A DNA stretch of 64,000 bases from Candidatus Eisenbacteria bacterium (GTDB lineage: Bacteria; Desulfobacterota; Binatia; DP-6): positions 1 through 64,000 of the forward strand of contig DATJZY010000061.1 in NCBI GenBank assembly GCA_035577985.1, in the 5' to 3' direction. Both the position numbers and the translations under genes were made by a program. Positions within the stretch are counted from its first letter, which is position 1, and every line of letters starts with the position of its first letter. This document shows, piece by piece, positions 35,227-43,829 of this stretch. The notes under the pieces are model-generated. The model did not search any database. It was not told where the DNA came from and saw only the letters and a program-made list of their open reading frames with translations.

Positions 35227-36666
35227 TCACAGCGGGGCCAGCGCCCCCGGAAGGCGCGCGAGCCGCCGCAGGGCGCTGCGCGCCGCGAAGTAGCCGCACA
35301 TGCCGTGGACGCCGCCGCCGGGCGGCGTCGAGGCCGAGCAGATGAAGACGCGCGGGTTCGGCGTCGAGTACGGGTCGAGCCGCGCCACCGGGCGCGTGAA
35401 GAACTGCGCCAGGTCGGCGACGCCTCCCGTGATCGCGCCGCCGACGTAGTTGGGGTTGTCGCGCTCGAGATCCGCGGTGCGCAGGACGTGGCGCGCGAGG
35501 ATGCGATCGCGGAAGCCGGGTGCGAAGCGCTCGACCTGCCGCTCGACGACCGGGGTCAGATCCGCGGTGGATCCGGGCGGCACGTGACAGTAGGCGTACC
35601 CCGTGTGCTGGCCTGACGGAGCGCGCGAGGCGTCGAACTGGCTCTGCTGGACGACCAGGACGAAGGGCCGCTCCGGATGCTCGCCGCGCCACACGGCGGC
35701 CTCGGCGGCGGCGATCTCGCCGAGCGTGCCGCCGAGGTGCACCGTCGACGCGTCGAGGCAGCGCGGGTCCCGCCAGGGGATGGGGCCGTCGAGCGCCCAG
35801 TCGAGCTTGAAGACGCCCGGGCCATAGCGGTAGCGCCGCAGGCGCGCCACGTACGACGCCGGCAGGATCGGCTCGCACACGTCCGCCACCTGCGAAGGGC
35901 TCGTGTCGAAGAGGACGGCGCGCGCGGGTGGCAGATCGGCGCGCGATCGCACGCAGCGTCCGGTCTCTATCCGGCCGCCGAGCGCACGGAAGTACGACGC
36001 GAGCGCGGCGGCGATCGCCTGCGAGCCGCCGGCGGCGACCGGCCAGTCCTCGACGTGCCCGGTCAGCGCGAAGATCGTGCCGACCGCCGCGGTGAGCGGT
36101 CGCTCGAGCGGCAGGATCGAATGCGCCGCGCACCCGGCGAGCAGGGCGCGGGCCCGCTCGCCCCGGAAGCGGGCGCGGAACGCCGAGGTCGCGGGCAGCA
36201 GGCCCGGGAGCCCGAAGCGGGCGAGCCGGAGCGGATGTTGCGGGACGCGCAGCGGCGCGAGAAGATCGGCGAGCAGCTCGTGCGGCGCGCGCAGGAACGG
36301 CGCGAAGAACGTCTCGTAGGCGCGGGCGTCGGAGCCGAGGTCGCTCGCGGTCTCGCCGAGCGATCGCCGCAGCAGCACGGCCGGCTCGCCGTCGAGCGGA
36401 TGCGCGACGGACGCGGGCGGATGGATCCACCGGAGGCCGTGCTCGGCGAGCGGCACGCCGCGGAACCACGGTGACAGCACCGCCATCGGATGACACCCGG
36501 AGCACACGTCGTGCGCGAACCCCGGCAGCGTCAGCGCCGCGGTCCGGGTGCCGCCACCGATCTCGTCGCGCGCCTCGAGGATCCGGACGGAGGCTCCCGC
36601 TCGCGCGAGCTCGATCGCGGCGGCGAACCCGTTCGGGCCCGAGCCGACGATGACGGCGTCGTCCAC
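35227..36666 (-). CDS. CrtI/PYROXD2-like FAD oxidoreductase
   Basis: 479 residues. The N-terminal Rossmann motif VIVGSGPNGFAAAIELARAGASVRILEARDEIGGGTRT identifies an FAD-binding carotenoid-desaturase-like amine-oxidase-fold enzyme. The PGFAHDVCSGCHPMAVLSPWF stretch resembles human PYROXD2 and bacterial homologues of unknown substrate. The C-terminus has the FAD-closing motif SASTPPGGGVHGMCG. It starts at GTG 36666, five bases after the DUF3556 stop, with a GGGGAGAG site. It may desaturate or oxidise a lipid or isoprenoid; no carotenoid synthase is present nearby. Confidence 0.85.
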   Translation of the reverse strand: MDDAVIVGSGPNGFAAAIELARAGASVRILEARDEIGGGTRTAALTLPGFAHDVCSGCHPMAVLSPWFRGVPLAEHGLRWIHPPASVAHPLDGEPAVLLRRSLGETASDLGSDARAYETFFAPFLRAPHELLADLLAPLRVPQHPLRLARFGLPGLLPATSAFRARFRGERARALLAGCAAHSILPLERPLTAAVGTIFALTGHVEDWPVAAGGSQAIAAALASYFRALGGRIETGRCVRSRADLPPARAVLFDTSPSQVADVCEPILPASYVARLRRYRYGPGVFKLDWALDGPIPWRDPRCLDASTVHLGGTLGEIAAAEAAVWRGEHPERPFVLVVQQSQFDASRAPSGQHTGYAYCHVPPGSTADLTPVVERQVERFAPGFRDRILARHVLRTADLERDNPNYVGGAITGGVADLAQFFTRPVARLDPYSTPNPRVFICSASTPPGGGVHGMCGYFAARSALRRLARLPGALAPL

Positions 36667-36671
36667 GGAGG

Positions 36672-38339
36672 TCAGCTCTCCCCGTAGTCCCAGGGCTTGC
36701 GCGTGGCGAGGTCCGACAGCTCCGCGTCGCCCTCCTCGAGGATGCCCCGCTTCGCGTCCACGATCCGCCAGTGCAGCGTCGAGCCGAGGATCGGCTGCGC
36801 CTCGACGCAGATGACGCGCAGGTCGCCGTCCTCGAAGCCGCACTGCGCCTGCACGGCGGCGACGAGGCGCTGGTCGGCGAGATGCCCCTCACCGAAGTTC
36901 CAGCCGACGACCGACGCCGCGACGACCTCGCCGTCGACGTAGGTGTAGTCGCGGAAGGGGCGTCCGCCGATCGCCTTCGGCAGCAGCATGCCGAGGATGC
37001 GGCCCTGCAGGTGCAGGGTGCGGAAGGCGAGCAGCGCGGAATCGGCGAGCACGGCCTGGTCGGCGCCGAGGAAGCGCTCCTGCTGCTCGCGCAGCAACGG
37101 CGCGGCGCGCTTGAGCCCCTGGAGTTTCTTGTAGCCGTGGTTGCGGAACAGCCACGCGTTCCACGCCCAGTTGCCGGCGTAGTAGCGCATCGACACCAGG
37201 AACGAGACGCGCGACGGCGCGAGGTTGCCGACCAGCGGCAGCACCAGCAGCGCGACCACGAGGTAGAGCGCGAGCGGCCCCGATCCGACCGAGAAGAGGC
37301 TCACCTCCGGGTGACCGACGAACAGGAAGAAGGCGGCGTAGATGCTGAGGACGTTCCACTCGAACACGGCCGCGATGGGCAGATTGCTGAGGATGAACCC
37401 GTGCAGCAGGAGCGCGAAGCCGATCCCGAGGTAGAGGAGCGGCCCCGCGTGCGTGACGAAGACGAGCGTCAGCGGCGTCGCGAACTCGAGGAACGTGCCC
37501 GCGTGCGCCATCGCCTTGGCGAGCCGCGATGGCCGGAGGTCGTCGGGGTACGAGACGAACAGGCGCCGGCGCAGCGCGCCGCTCTTCAGGAGCGGGTTGT
37601 TCGCGGTCATGATCGGGACGACGTACCCGAATGCCACCGTGAGCTTGGAGACGCCCGCCCAGAACCAGATCGCGAGCTGCACCCACTTGCACGCGGCGAT
37701 CCAGGTGCCCGCGGCGAGGAAGCACACGATCATCGCGAAGTGGTGCTCGACGCGCGCGGCGAGGAAGATCGTCTTGTCGCCGAGGCCGCACAGCGGCAGC
37801 AGCACGACGATCGGAAGGAGGTGCGCGGCGGTGACCTCCGGCTGCACGAGCGAGCGGGCGAGCGCGGCGACGAGGGCGGCATAGAGGACCACGTCGAGCC
37901 CGGTGCGGGTCGTCCCGCCGAAGACGGGCAGATTCGGAAACGGCGCGAGCTTGGTCGTGCCGGGGCGCAGGAAGTGCAGCCATGCCGTGAACGGTGGCCA
38001 GATGCGGAGCCCGAGCGGCCCGCTCATGCAGCCGAAGCCCATCACCTCGACGAGGCTCGCCCAGAGGAACGCCTTCTGGAACGCGGTCGGTTCGAAGATC
38101 CACGTCGTGAAGCCGGACACGGTGCCGAGCCCCGGCGTGAAGCGGCAGAAGAACATCCACCCAGCGACGAAGAGCGCGAGCTTCACCGCGTGGAAGACGT
38201 AGACCGGCGGCGGATACCCGAGGCCCGTGAGCACGTAGGCGTTGGTGGCGATGCGGACGCGTTCGGTGAAGTCCTTCCGTTCCCATTCGGCGGGATCGAG
38301 CGGCGCGCCGGCCTCGGGGGCGCTCGCGACCTCGGGCAT
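36672..38339 (-). CDS. DUF3556 transmembrane protein
   Basis: 555 residues with about ten membrane helices. The start (DPAEWERKDFTERVRIATNAYVLTGLGYPPPVYVFHAVKLALFV) matches the DUF3556 membrane family seen mainly in actinobacteria, and the HTTxxx loop-rich middle (ARVEHHFAMIVCFLAAGTWIAACKWVQ) fits as well. The last 180 residues are soluble (RIVDAKRGILEEGDAELSDLATRKPWDYGES). The function is not established. The ATG overlaps the stop of the PPOX gene by 1 base (ATGA) and the FAD oxidoreductase follows 5 bp later, so the three proteins are likely made together. A membrane-associated redox or lipid step is inference. Confidence 0.82.
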   Translation of the reverse strand: MPEVASAPEAGAPLDPAEWERKDFTERVRIATNAYVLTGLGYPPPVYVFHAVKLALFVAGWMFFCRFTPGLGTVSGFTTWIFEPTAFQKAFLWASLVEVMGFGCMSGPLGLRIWPPFTAWLHFLRPGTTKLAPFPNLPVFGGTTRTGLDVVLYAALVAALARSLVQPEVTAAHLLPIVVLLPLCGLGDKTIFLAARVEHHFAMIVCFLAAGTWIAACKWVQLAIWFWAGVSKLTVAFGYVVPIMTANNPLLKSGALRRRLFVSYPDDLRPSRLAKAMAHAGTFLEFATPLTLVFVTHAGPLLYLGIGFALLLHGFILSNLPIAAVFEWNVLSIYAAFFLFVGHPEVSLFSVGSGPLALYLVVALLVLPLVGNLAPSRVSFLVSMRYYAGNWAWNAWLFRNHGYKKLQGLKRAAPLLREQQERFLGADQAVLADSALLAFRTLHLQGRILGMLLPKAIGGRPFRDYTYVDGEVVAASVVGWNFGEGHLADQRLVAAVQAQCGFEDGDLRVICVEAQPILGSTLHWRIVDAKRGILEEGDAELSDLATRKPWDYGES

Positions 38340-38782
38340 CAGCCCGCGCCTCCGAACTTCCGGAAGTCGGCGCTCCACCAGCGCTCCGGCCGAAGGCGGA
38401 CGAGGACCTCGCTCGTGGTGCCGTCCGGATACACCGACGCGAGGTACGCCTCGCCCATCTTCGGGCCGAGGTAGCGCAGCGCCATCTCGCGCGTATCGCG
38501 CTCGAAATCGACGACGTCGATGGTGGTCGGCCCCTCGACGCTCACGTAGAGATATGGCGGCCTCTCGGTCTGCACGCAGAGGCTCGCCCGGCCGGCGCGC
38601 CTCACAAGCCGCTCCTTTCGGGAGTCGCATCCGGTCGCGAAGCGCACCTCGCCGCCCGGCGCGTAGCGATACCACACGGGGACCGTGAGCGGGCCGCGGC
38701 CCTCTTCGGCGATGCTGACGATGGCCACGTGCGTCCCGGCGAGGAACGCCTCGCGCTCGGCGCGGCTCATGGCAAGCGACAT
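38339..38782 (-). CDS. PPOX-fold flavin/F420-type oxidoreductase
   Basis: 147 residues. This is a split-barrel (pyridoxamine-phosphate-oxidase-like) protein: FLAGTHVAIVSIAEEGRGPLTVPVWYRYAPGGEVRFATG, followed by KERLVRRAGRASLCVQTERPPYLYVSVEG. The set of Arg/Lys residues fits binding of FMN or F420. The short length and TERPPYLYV are typical of the small PPOX family with unknown substrates. GGGAGGG is just upstream. It is the first gene of the coupled operon with DUF3556 and the CrtI-like enzyme. Confidence 0.85.
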   Translation of the reverse strand: MSLAMSRAEREAFLAGTHVAIVSIAEEGRGPLTVPVWYRYAPGGEVRFATGCDSRKERLVRRAGRASLCVQTERPPYLYVSVEGPTTIDVVDFERDTREMALRYLGPKMGEAYLASVYPDGTTSEVLVRLRPERWWSADFRKFGGAG

Positions 38783-38957
38783 CGGAGACCCTCCCTGTGG
38801 CCGGCACATATAGCCGAGCGTCGCGCCGCGAAGAACCGGCCGTCGGCCCCGCGTCCAGCGCGACGGACACGACGTCCACCACGCTGGACGGTCCCGCGAG
38901 CCGTTGCTGGCCCGGTCGGGCAACGTCCGTGGCACACCCGTTGCTCGGCGAGCCCGC

Positions 38958-39770
38958 ATGGCCACGACCACGTTTCGAGGGCAGGCGAAGAGGCTGGCGA
39001 AGGGCGACTTCGAGGCCGCGGCGGCGCGCCTGTTCTGCGACGTGGCGGCCGTCCGCTCCGTCGCCGAGGTCGAGTCCGGCGGGCGCTCGGGGTTCCTTCC
39101 CGACAAGCGACCGAAGATCCTCTTCGAGTCGCGGCTGTTCCACGAGCTGACGCGCGGCATCTACGACGCGAACGCGGACATCTCGACCCCGACCTGGGTG
39201 CGCAACTACAAAGGTGGCGGCGGGGAGTACACGCGGCTCGCCAAGGCCATCCGCCTCGACCGCACGGCCGCGTTGAAGGCGACCAGCTGGGGCATGTTCC
39301 AGATCCTCGGCACGAACCATCGGGCATGCGGCTTCCTCGACGTCGAGTCGTACGTCGACGCGCAGCTCGTCTCGGAGGGCGCGCACCTGCAGGCGTTCGT
39401 CGGCTTCGTGGTCACGAACAAGCTCGACGACGAGCTACGCGACCGGCGCTGGGCGGATTTCGCGCGCGGCTACAACGGACCCGGCTACCGGCAGAACCAC
39501 TACGACGAGAAGATCGCGGCCGCGTACGCCAAGTACACCGCCGGCTGGATGGCCCCCTCGACCGAGGATCTGCAGCGTGCCCTCAACCGCAACGGCGCCT
39601 CGCTCGTCGTCGACGGCGTCACCGGTCCGGCGACGCGGGAGGCGATCCGCGACTTCCAGCGCCGCCACGGTCTCGCCGTCGACGGGCTCGCCGGACCCAA
39701 GACCCTCGCGGCGCTCGGGCTGTCGGAGACACACGACGCCGTCGAGGTCTCGCGGGTCGTGAACGCATGA
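38958..39770 (+). CDS. N-acetylmuramidase with peptidoglycan-binding domain
   Basis: 270 residues. The N-terminal lytic domain (about 20-195) is of the DUF3380/N-acetylmuramidase family: AVRSVAEVES with catalytic-candidate E39, KRPKILFESRLFHELT, SWGMFQILG and YNGPGY. A PG_binding_1 domain (202-253) follows with the pair VVDGVTGPAT and AVDGLAGPKT. This is the architecture of phage endolysins that cleave the glycan backbone. No signal peptide is present and no other phage genes are nearby, so it may be a domesticated lysin or released by other means. Confidence 0.88.
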   Translation: MATTTFRGQAKRLAKGDFEAAAARLFCDVAAVRSVAEVESGGRSGFLPDKRPKILFESRLFHELTRGIYDANADISTPTWVRNYKGGGGEYTRLAKAIRLDRTAALKATSWGMFQILGTNHRACGFLDVESYVDAQLVSEGAHLQAFVGFVVTNKLDDELRDRRWADFARGYNGPGYRQNHYDEKIAAAYAKYTAGWMAPSTEDLQRALNRNGASLVVDGVTGPATREAIRDFQRRHGLAVDGLAGPKTLAALGLSETHDAVEVSRVVNA

Positions 39771-39870
39771 ACCTCTGCCCAGTGGCCCCCTGACCCGCGC
39801 GGTGCTCTTGACGGGCGCTGCAGCCTGGCCGTAAAGCCGGGCCGGCAGCGAGGCAGGGAGAACCGCGCGC

Positions 39871-41958
39871 GTGGCGTCCGACATCCCAGGCATCGATCCG
39901 CGCGGAACGTCGGGTCCGCGCCGCGTCATGGTCGGGACGGATCGCTCGGAGGCCGCCGAGCGGGCGGTCCGGTGGGCGGCCGACTTCGCCCAGCGCTACG
40001 GCGCCGCGCTGCACGTGGTCCAGGTGATCGTGCCGCATCATCCCGCCGACACCGACCCGGGAGCGGCCGAGCGCACGCAGGCCGTCGCCGACGACCTCGT
40101 CCGTCACGCGCGGCGGATTGCCGGCGATCGCGGGCGCGGTCGGGTGGTCGTCGACGAGGATCCGGCGATGGCGATCGTGCGTGCGGCCGCCGAGGACGCG
40201 ATCGACGTCCTCGTGGTCGGCAATGCCGGGATGGTGGGGCGCAAGGAGTTCCTGCTCGGGAACGTGCCCAACCGGATCAGCCACAACGCCCGCTGCACGG
40301 TGATCATCGTCAACAGCTTTGCGTCGGGCGAGACCGCGCCGGCGCTGGCGACCATGCCGCTGGCGCCCGACGCAGAGCCGCAGCCGCATCTCGTCGCCCG
40401 GGGCGCGACCATCGCGGCGGTGTTCGCCAAGCACGGGTTGCGCGAGCTGTTCGGGCGTCCGGACGAGGAGGGCACCCTCGGGCGGCGCCGGCAGGCGAAG
40501 CGCCTGCGCACCGCGCTCGCGGAGCTCGGCCCCACCTTCGCAAAGCTCGGGCAGATCCTCTCGACGCGACCCGACCTGCTGCCGCCCGAGTTCGTCGACG
40601 AGCTCGCCCAGCTCCAGGATCACGTCCCGCCGCTCACCGAAGAGCAGGTGGTCCGCGTGATGGAGCAGGACCTCGGCGTGCCATGGGAAGACGTATTCGA
40701 GACGATCGAACCGAAGCCCCTCGCCGCGGGGACGATCGCCCAGGTGCACCGGGCGTCGCTCGCGAGCGGCGAGAAGGTGGTGGTGAAAGTCCAGCGTCCC
40801 GACGCGAAGGACCTGATCGAGCAGGATCTCGCGCTGCTCCAGGTCTTCGCGAACGCCGTCGGCACGCGGCAGGGAGTGCTCGACCTGCGCGTCGTCTTCG
40901 AGCACCTGTCGACGTCGCTCCATCGCGAGCTCGACTTCAAGCTGGAAGCGCGGAATGGGGAGCGGCTGCGCGCCGCCATCGCGGACTTCCCGCGCCTCGC
41001 CGTCCCGCGCATCCACGCCGACCTGTCGACGACGCGGCTCCTGGTGATGGGGGACGTCGGCGGCGCACCCGCGACGGCGGTTCCGTCCGGTCCGCTCCGC
41101 AAGGAGACGGCGAGGCAGCTCCTCGAGTCCTTCTACAAGCAGATCCTCGTCGACGGCTTCTTCCACGCCGACCCCCACCCCGGAAATCTCATGTGGCAAC
41201 CCTCGGAGGAGCGACTCTACTTCCTCGACCTCGGCATGGTCGGCGAGGTCGACGCGGACATGCGGGAGCTGATGATGCTCCTCCTGCTGGCGCTCTGGCA
41301 GGGCGATGCCGCGTTCATCACGGATCTCAGCGTCATGCTCTCCGGCGTCGCCGGCCGCGGCGACCTCGACGCCGACGCGTTCACGCGCGAGATCCGGGCG
41401 CTGGTCGAGACGTGTCGCGGCGCGTCCCTCAAGGACATCCGGTTGGGGCCGCTGCTCCAGGGCATGGCGGAGGTCTCGTTCCGCCACGGCGTGCCGCTGC
41501 CCGCGTCGCTCACGCTCACGGCGAAGACCCTGGCGCAGATGCAGATGGTCGCGGCGCAGCTCGATCCCGACGCCGATCCGTTCGAGGTCGCGGGGCGTTA
41601 CCTCATGCGATCGATGCTGCAGGGGATGGGCGCGACGACCGATCCCAAGGCCCTCTTCTACCAGGCCCAGAAGCTCCGCGTCCGCGCGCTCCGCCTCTTC
41701 GATGCGCTGGAACGCCTGGCGGGCGTGCGTCCCGGCCAGCGACTCGAGGTGGCCTTCCGCTCGGAGTCCCTCGAAGCGACCGTGCGGCGCATCGGGCGGC
41801 GTCTCGCCCTGGTCGTCGCGGCGGGCTTCGCGCTCCTCGCGAGTGGGCTCACGGCGACCGCGGAGCGCAGCCCCGCGTGGATTCCCGTCGCGTTCGGCGT
41901 CGCGGCCGGTGTCCTGCTGGCGGCGCTCGTCGTGGATCTCACCAGGAGGACCGGATGA
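39871..41958 (+). CDS. UspA-UbiB (ABC1 kinase-like) fusion
   Basis: 695 residues. Residues 16-148 form a universal-stress domain with the ATP motif G117-x2-G120-x9-G130-N. Residues about 190-560 are UbiB/ADCK-family: the KxGQ motif (KLGQ, 225-228), the Ala-rich loop LAAGTIAQ (285-291), K306, HADPHPGN (432-439) and a DLG in place of DFG (453-455). Two membrane helices close the chain (about 640-690). UbiB proteins support ubiquinone or isoprenoid metabolism and hydrolyse ATP. Fusion to a UspA domain is uncommon. It starts at GTG 39871, after a GGGAG site. The stop overlaps the next gene (ATGA). Confidence 0.88.
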   Translation: MASDIPGIDPRGTSGPRRVMVGTDRSEAAERAVRWAADFAQRYGAALHVVQVIVPHHPADTDPGAAERTQAVADDLVRHARRIAGDRGRGRVVVDEDPAMAIVRAAAEDAIDVLVVGNAGMVGRKEFLLGNVPNRISHNARCTVIIVNSFASGETAPALATMPLAPDAEPQPHLVARGATIAAVFAKHGLRELFGRPDEEGTLGRRRQAKRLRTALAELGPTFAKLGQILSTRPDLLPPEFVDELAQLQDHVPPLTEEQVVRVMEQDLGVPWEDVFETIEPKPLAAGTIAQVHRASLASGEKVVVKVQRPDAKDLIEQDLALLQVFANAVGTRQGVLDLRVVFEHLSTSLHRELDFKLEARNGERLRAAIADFPRLAVPRIHADLSTTRLLVMGDVGGAPATAVPSGPLRKETARQLLESFYKQILVDGFFHADPHPGNLMWQPSEERLYFLDLGMVGEVDADMRELMMLLLLALWQGDAAFITDLSVMLSGVAGRGDLDADAFTREIRALVETCRGASLKDIRLGPLLQGMAEVSFRHGVPLPASLTLTAKTLAQMQMVAAQLDPDADPFEVAGRYLMRSMLQGMGATTDPKALFYQAQKLRVRALRLFDALERLAGVRPGQRLEVAFRSESLEATVRRIGRRLALVVAAGFALLASGLTATAERSPAWIPVAFGVAAGVLLAALVVDLTRRTG

Positions 41959-43745
41959 CCAGGGTGATCGTCGTCGGGGGAGGCGTGGGCGGGCTCACCG
42001 TGGCGCACGAGCTCGCCGAGCGCGGCTTCGAGGTGCACGTCTACGACGCGCGCGAGGCCTGGGGCGGCAAGGCACGCTCGCAGCCGGTCGCCGGCACGGG
42101 AACGCACGGTCGGCGCGACCTTCCGGGCGAGCACGGCTTCCGGTTCTATCCGCGCTTCTACCGCCACGTGATCGACACCATGGCGCGCACGCCGATCCCA
42201 GGCGCTGCCGGGCGCACCGTCGACAGCCGGCTGCGTCCGTGTGCCGAGGCGGCGGTCGCCATGGTCGACGACGACACGTTGTCGCGGTTTCGTCGCCGCA
42301 GCGTCGCGCGACCCTACGAGCTGCTGGAAGCGCTGCAGCTCTTCTTTCAGGACTTCGCCTTCGACACCCCCGACGTCGGGATGTTCGGCCTGAAGCTGAT
42401 GCAATTCGCGACCTCGTGCGACGAGAGGCGGCTCGGCCAGTACGAGCAGATGTCGTGGTGGGACTACCTCGAGGGCGAGCGGTACTCCGACCGGTTCCGA
42501 AGCCTCTTGAAGGCGGGCCCGCGCCTGCTGGTCGCGATGGACAGCAAGCAGGGCAACGCGCGCGTGAACGGGACCATCACGATCCAGCTCGTGCTCGACT
42601 TCGCGAGCGGCGGCGCCGACAACGACCGCACCATGGGCGGGCCCACGACCGAGATGTGGATCGACCCGTGGACGGCGCACCTGCGCAGCCTCGGCGTCCA
42701 GTTCCATCCGGGCGAAACGTGCACCGGGCTCGGCGTCGCGGATGGGCGGATCGCCGGCGCCCGCTTCGCGAGCGGCGCCGTCGCGACGGGCGATCATTAC
42801 GTGCTCGCCGTTCCGATCGAGGCGGCGCACGCGCTCATGTCGGCCGACCTCGCTGCCCTCGACCCCCAGTGCGAACGCCTGCGAACGGCCGACGTCGACC
42901 GGCTCGTCTCGTGGATGGTGGGGATGCAGTTCTACCTCTACGAGGACGTGCCGCTCGTGCGCGGCCACGTCGCCTTCCCGAATTCGCGCTGGTCGCTCAC
43001 CGCCATCTCGCAGCCGCAGTTCTGGCGGGAGACGGTGGGGCTCTTCCGGCGCCACTACGGCGACGGCGAGGTCGGCGGGCTCCTGTCGGTCGACATCTCC
43101 GACTGGGGGACGGAGGGCATGTTCGTGGGCAAGACGGCGCGGGAGTGCACACCGGACGAGATCAAGACCGAGGTGTGGGGCCAGCTGAAGGCGGCACTCA
43201 ACGGCCGCGGCCCGGATCAGCAGTTGCTGACCGACGATCTCCTGCACTCCTGGCACCTGGACTCGGATCTCGACTATTCGAACGGGGTGCCGCCGAGGAA
43301 TTCGTCGCGCCTTCTGATCCATCCGCCCGGCGCGTGGGCGCTGCGTCCGGAGGCGGCGAGCGCGGTCCCGAACCTCTGCTTCGCGTCGGATTACGTGCGC
43401 ACGCACACCGACCTCGCCTCGATGGAGGGTGCGTGCGAAGCCGGCCGGCGCGCTGCGAATGCCATCCTGGATCGCGCGGCATCGACGGCGTCGCGCGCCG
43501 GCGTCTGGCCGCTCGAGGAGCCGCGCGAGTTCGACGAGTGGAAGCGTCTCGACGCCCGGCTCTACGCCGAAGGGAAACCGCACTGCTTCGAGGCGGCCGG
43601 CCTGCGGCGCGCGTTCGACGCCGCCGACCTCTTCCGCCGCTTCACCGCGTCGACCGGGATCGCGCGCCTGGAGGACTTCCTCGGCGAGTTCAAGCTGACG
43701 CACGTCGTCGACGGCCTGCTGTCGCGGCTGGGGATCGGGAAGTAG
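41955..43745 (+). CDS. FAD-dependent desaturase/hydroxysqualene-type oxidoreductase
   Basis: 596 residues. The FAD motif VVGGGVGGLTVAHELAERGFEVHVYDAREAWGGKARS starts at residue 5, typical of phytoene desaturase, HpnE and amine-oxidase-like proteins. PGEHGFRFYPRFYRHVIDTMART and the C-terminal SDYVRTHTDLASMEGACEAGRRAANAIL (FAD closure) are conserved pieces of the family, the latter close to plant-type 15-cis-phytoene desaturases. The ATG overlaps the UspA-UbiB stop and AGGAGG is 8 bases upstream, so expression is tightly coupled. An isoprenoid or quinone-linked substrate is suggested but not shown. Confidence 0.88.
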   Translation: MTRVIVVGGGVGGLTVAHELAERGFEVHVYDAREAWGGKARSQPVAGTGTHGRRDLPGEHGFRFYPRFYRHVIDTMARTPIPGAAGRTVDSRLRPCAEAAVAMVDDDTLSRFRRRSVARPYELLEALQLFFQDFAFDTPDVGMFGLKLMQFATSCDERRLGQYEQMSWWDYLEGERYSDRFRSLLKAGPRLLVAMDSKQGNARVNGTITIQLVLDFASGGADNDRTMGGPTTEMWIDPWTAHLRSLGVQFHPGETCTGLGVADGRIAGARFASGAVATGDHYVLAVPIEAAHALMSADLAALDPQCERLRTADVDRLVSWMVGMQFYLYEDVPLVRGHVAFPNSRWSLTAISQPQFWRETVGLFRRHYGDGEVGGLLSVDISDWGTEGMFVGKTARECTPDEIKTEVWGQLKAALNGRGPDQQLLTDDLLHSWHLDSDLDYSNGVPPRNSSRLLIHPPGAWALRPEAASAVPNLCFASDYVRTHTDLASMEGACEAGRRAANAILDRAASTASRAGVWPLEEPREFDEWKRLDARLYAEGKPHCFEAAGLRRAFDAADLFRRFTASTGIARLEDFLGEFKLTHVVDGLLSRLGIGK

Positions 43746-43829
43746 GCCGGCTCTGGCGACGATCCGCGGCCTGGGCTAGGACTCGTGGGTCCGCCTCGGC
43801 CACGAACCGCTCTCGCGAAGGAGATTCCC

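Noticed and set aside
38958-39770. Muramidase taken as a sign of a prophage
   Set aside because: No integrase, structural or holin gene nearby; isolated between unrelated genes.
39972-43745. A 1257-codon plus-strand frame spanning two genes
   Set aside because: Its first 660 codons are an Arg/Ala/Gly-rich shadow of the UspA-UbiB gene; only the part from 41955 is real.
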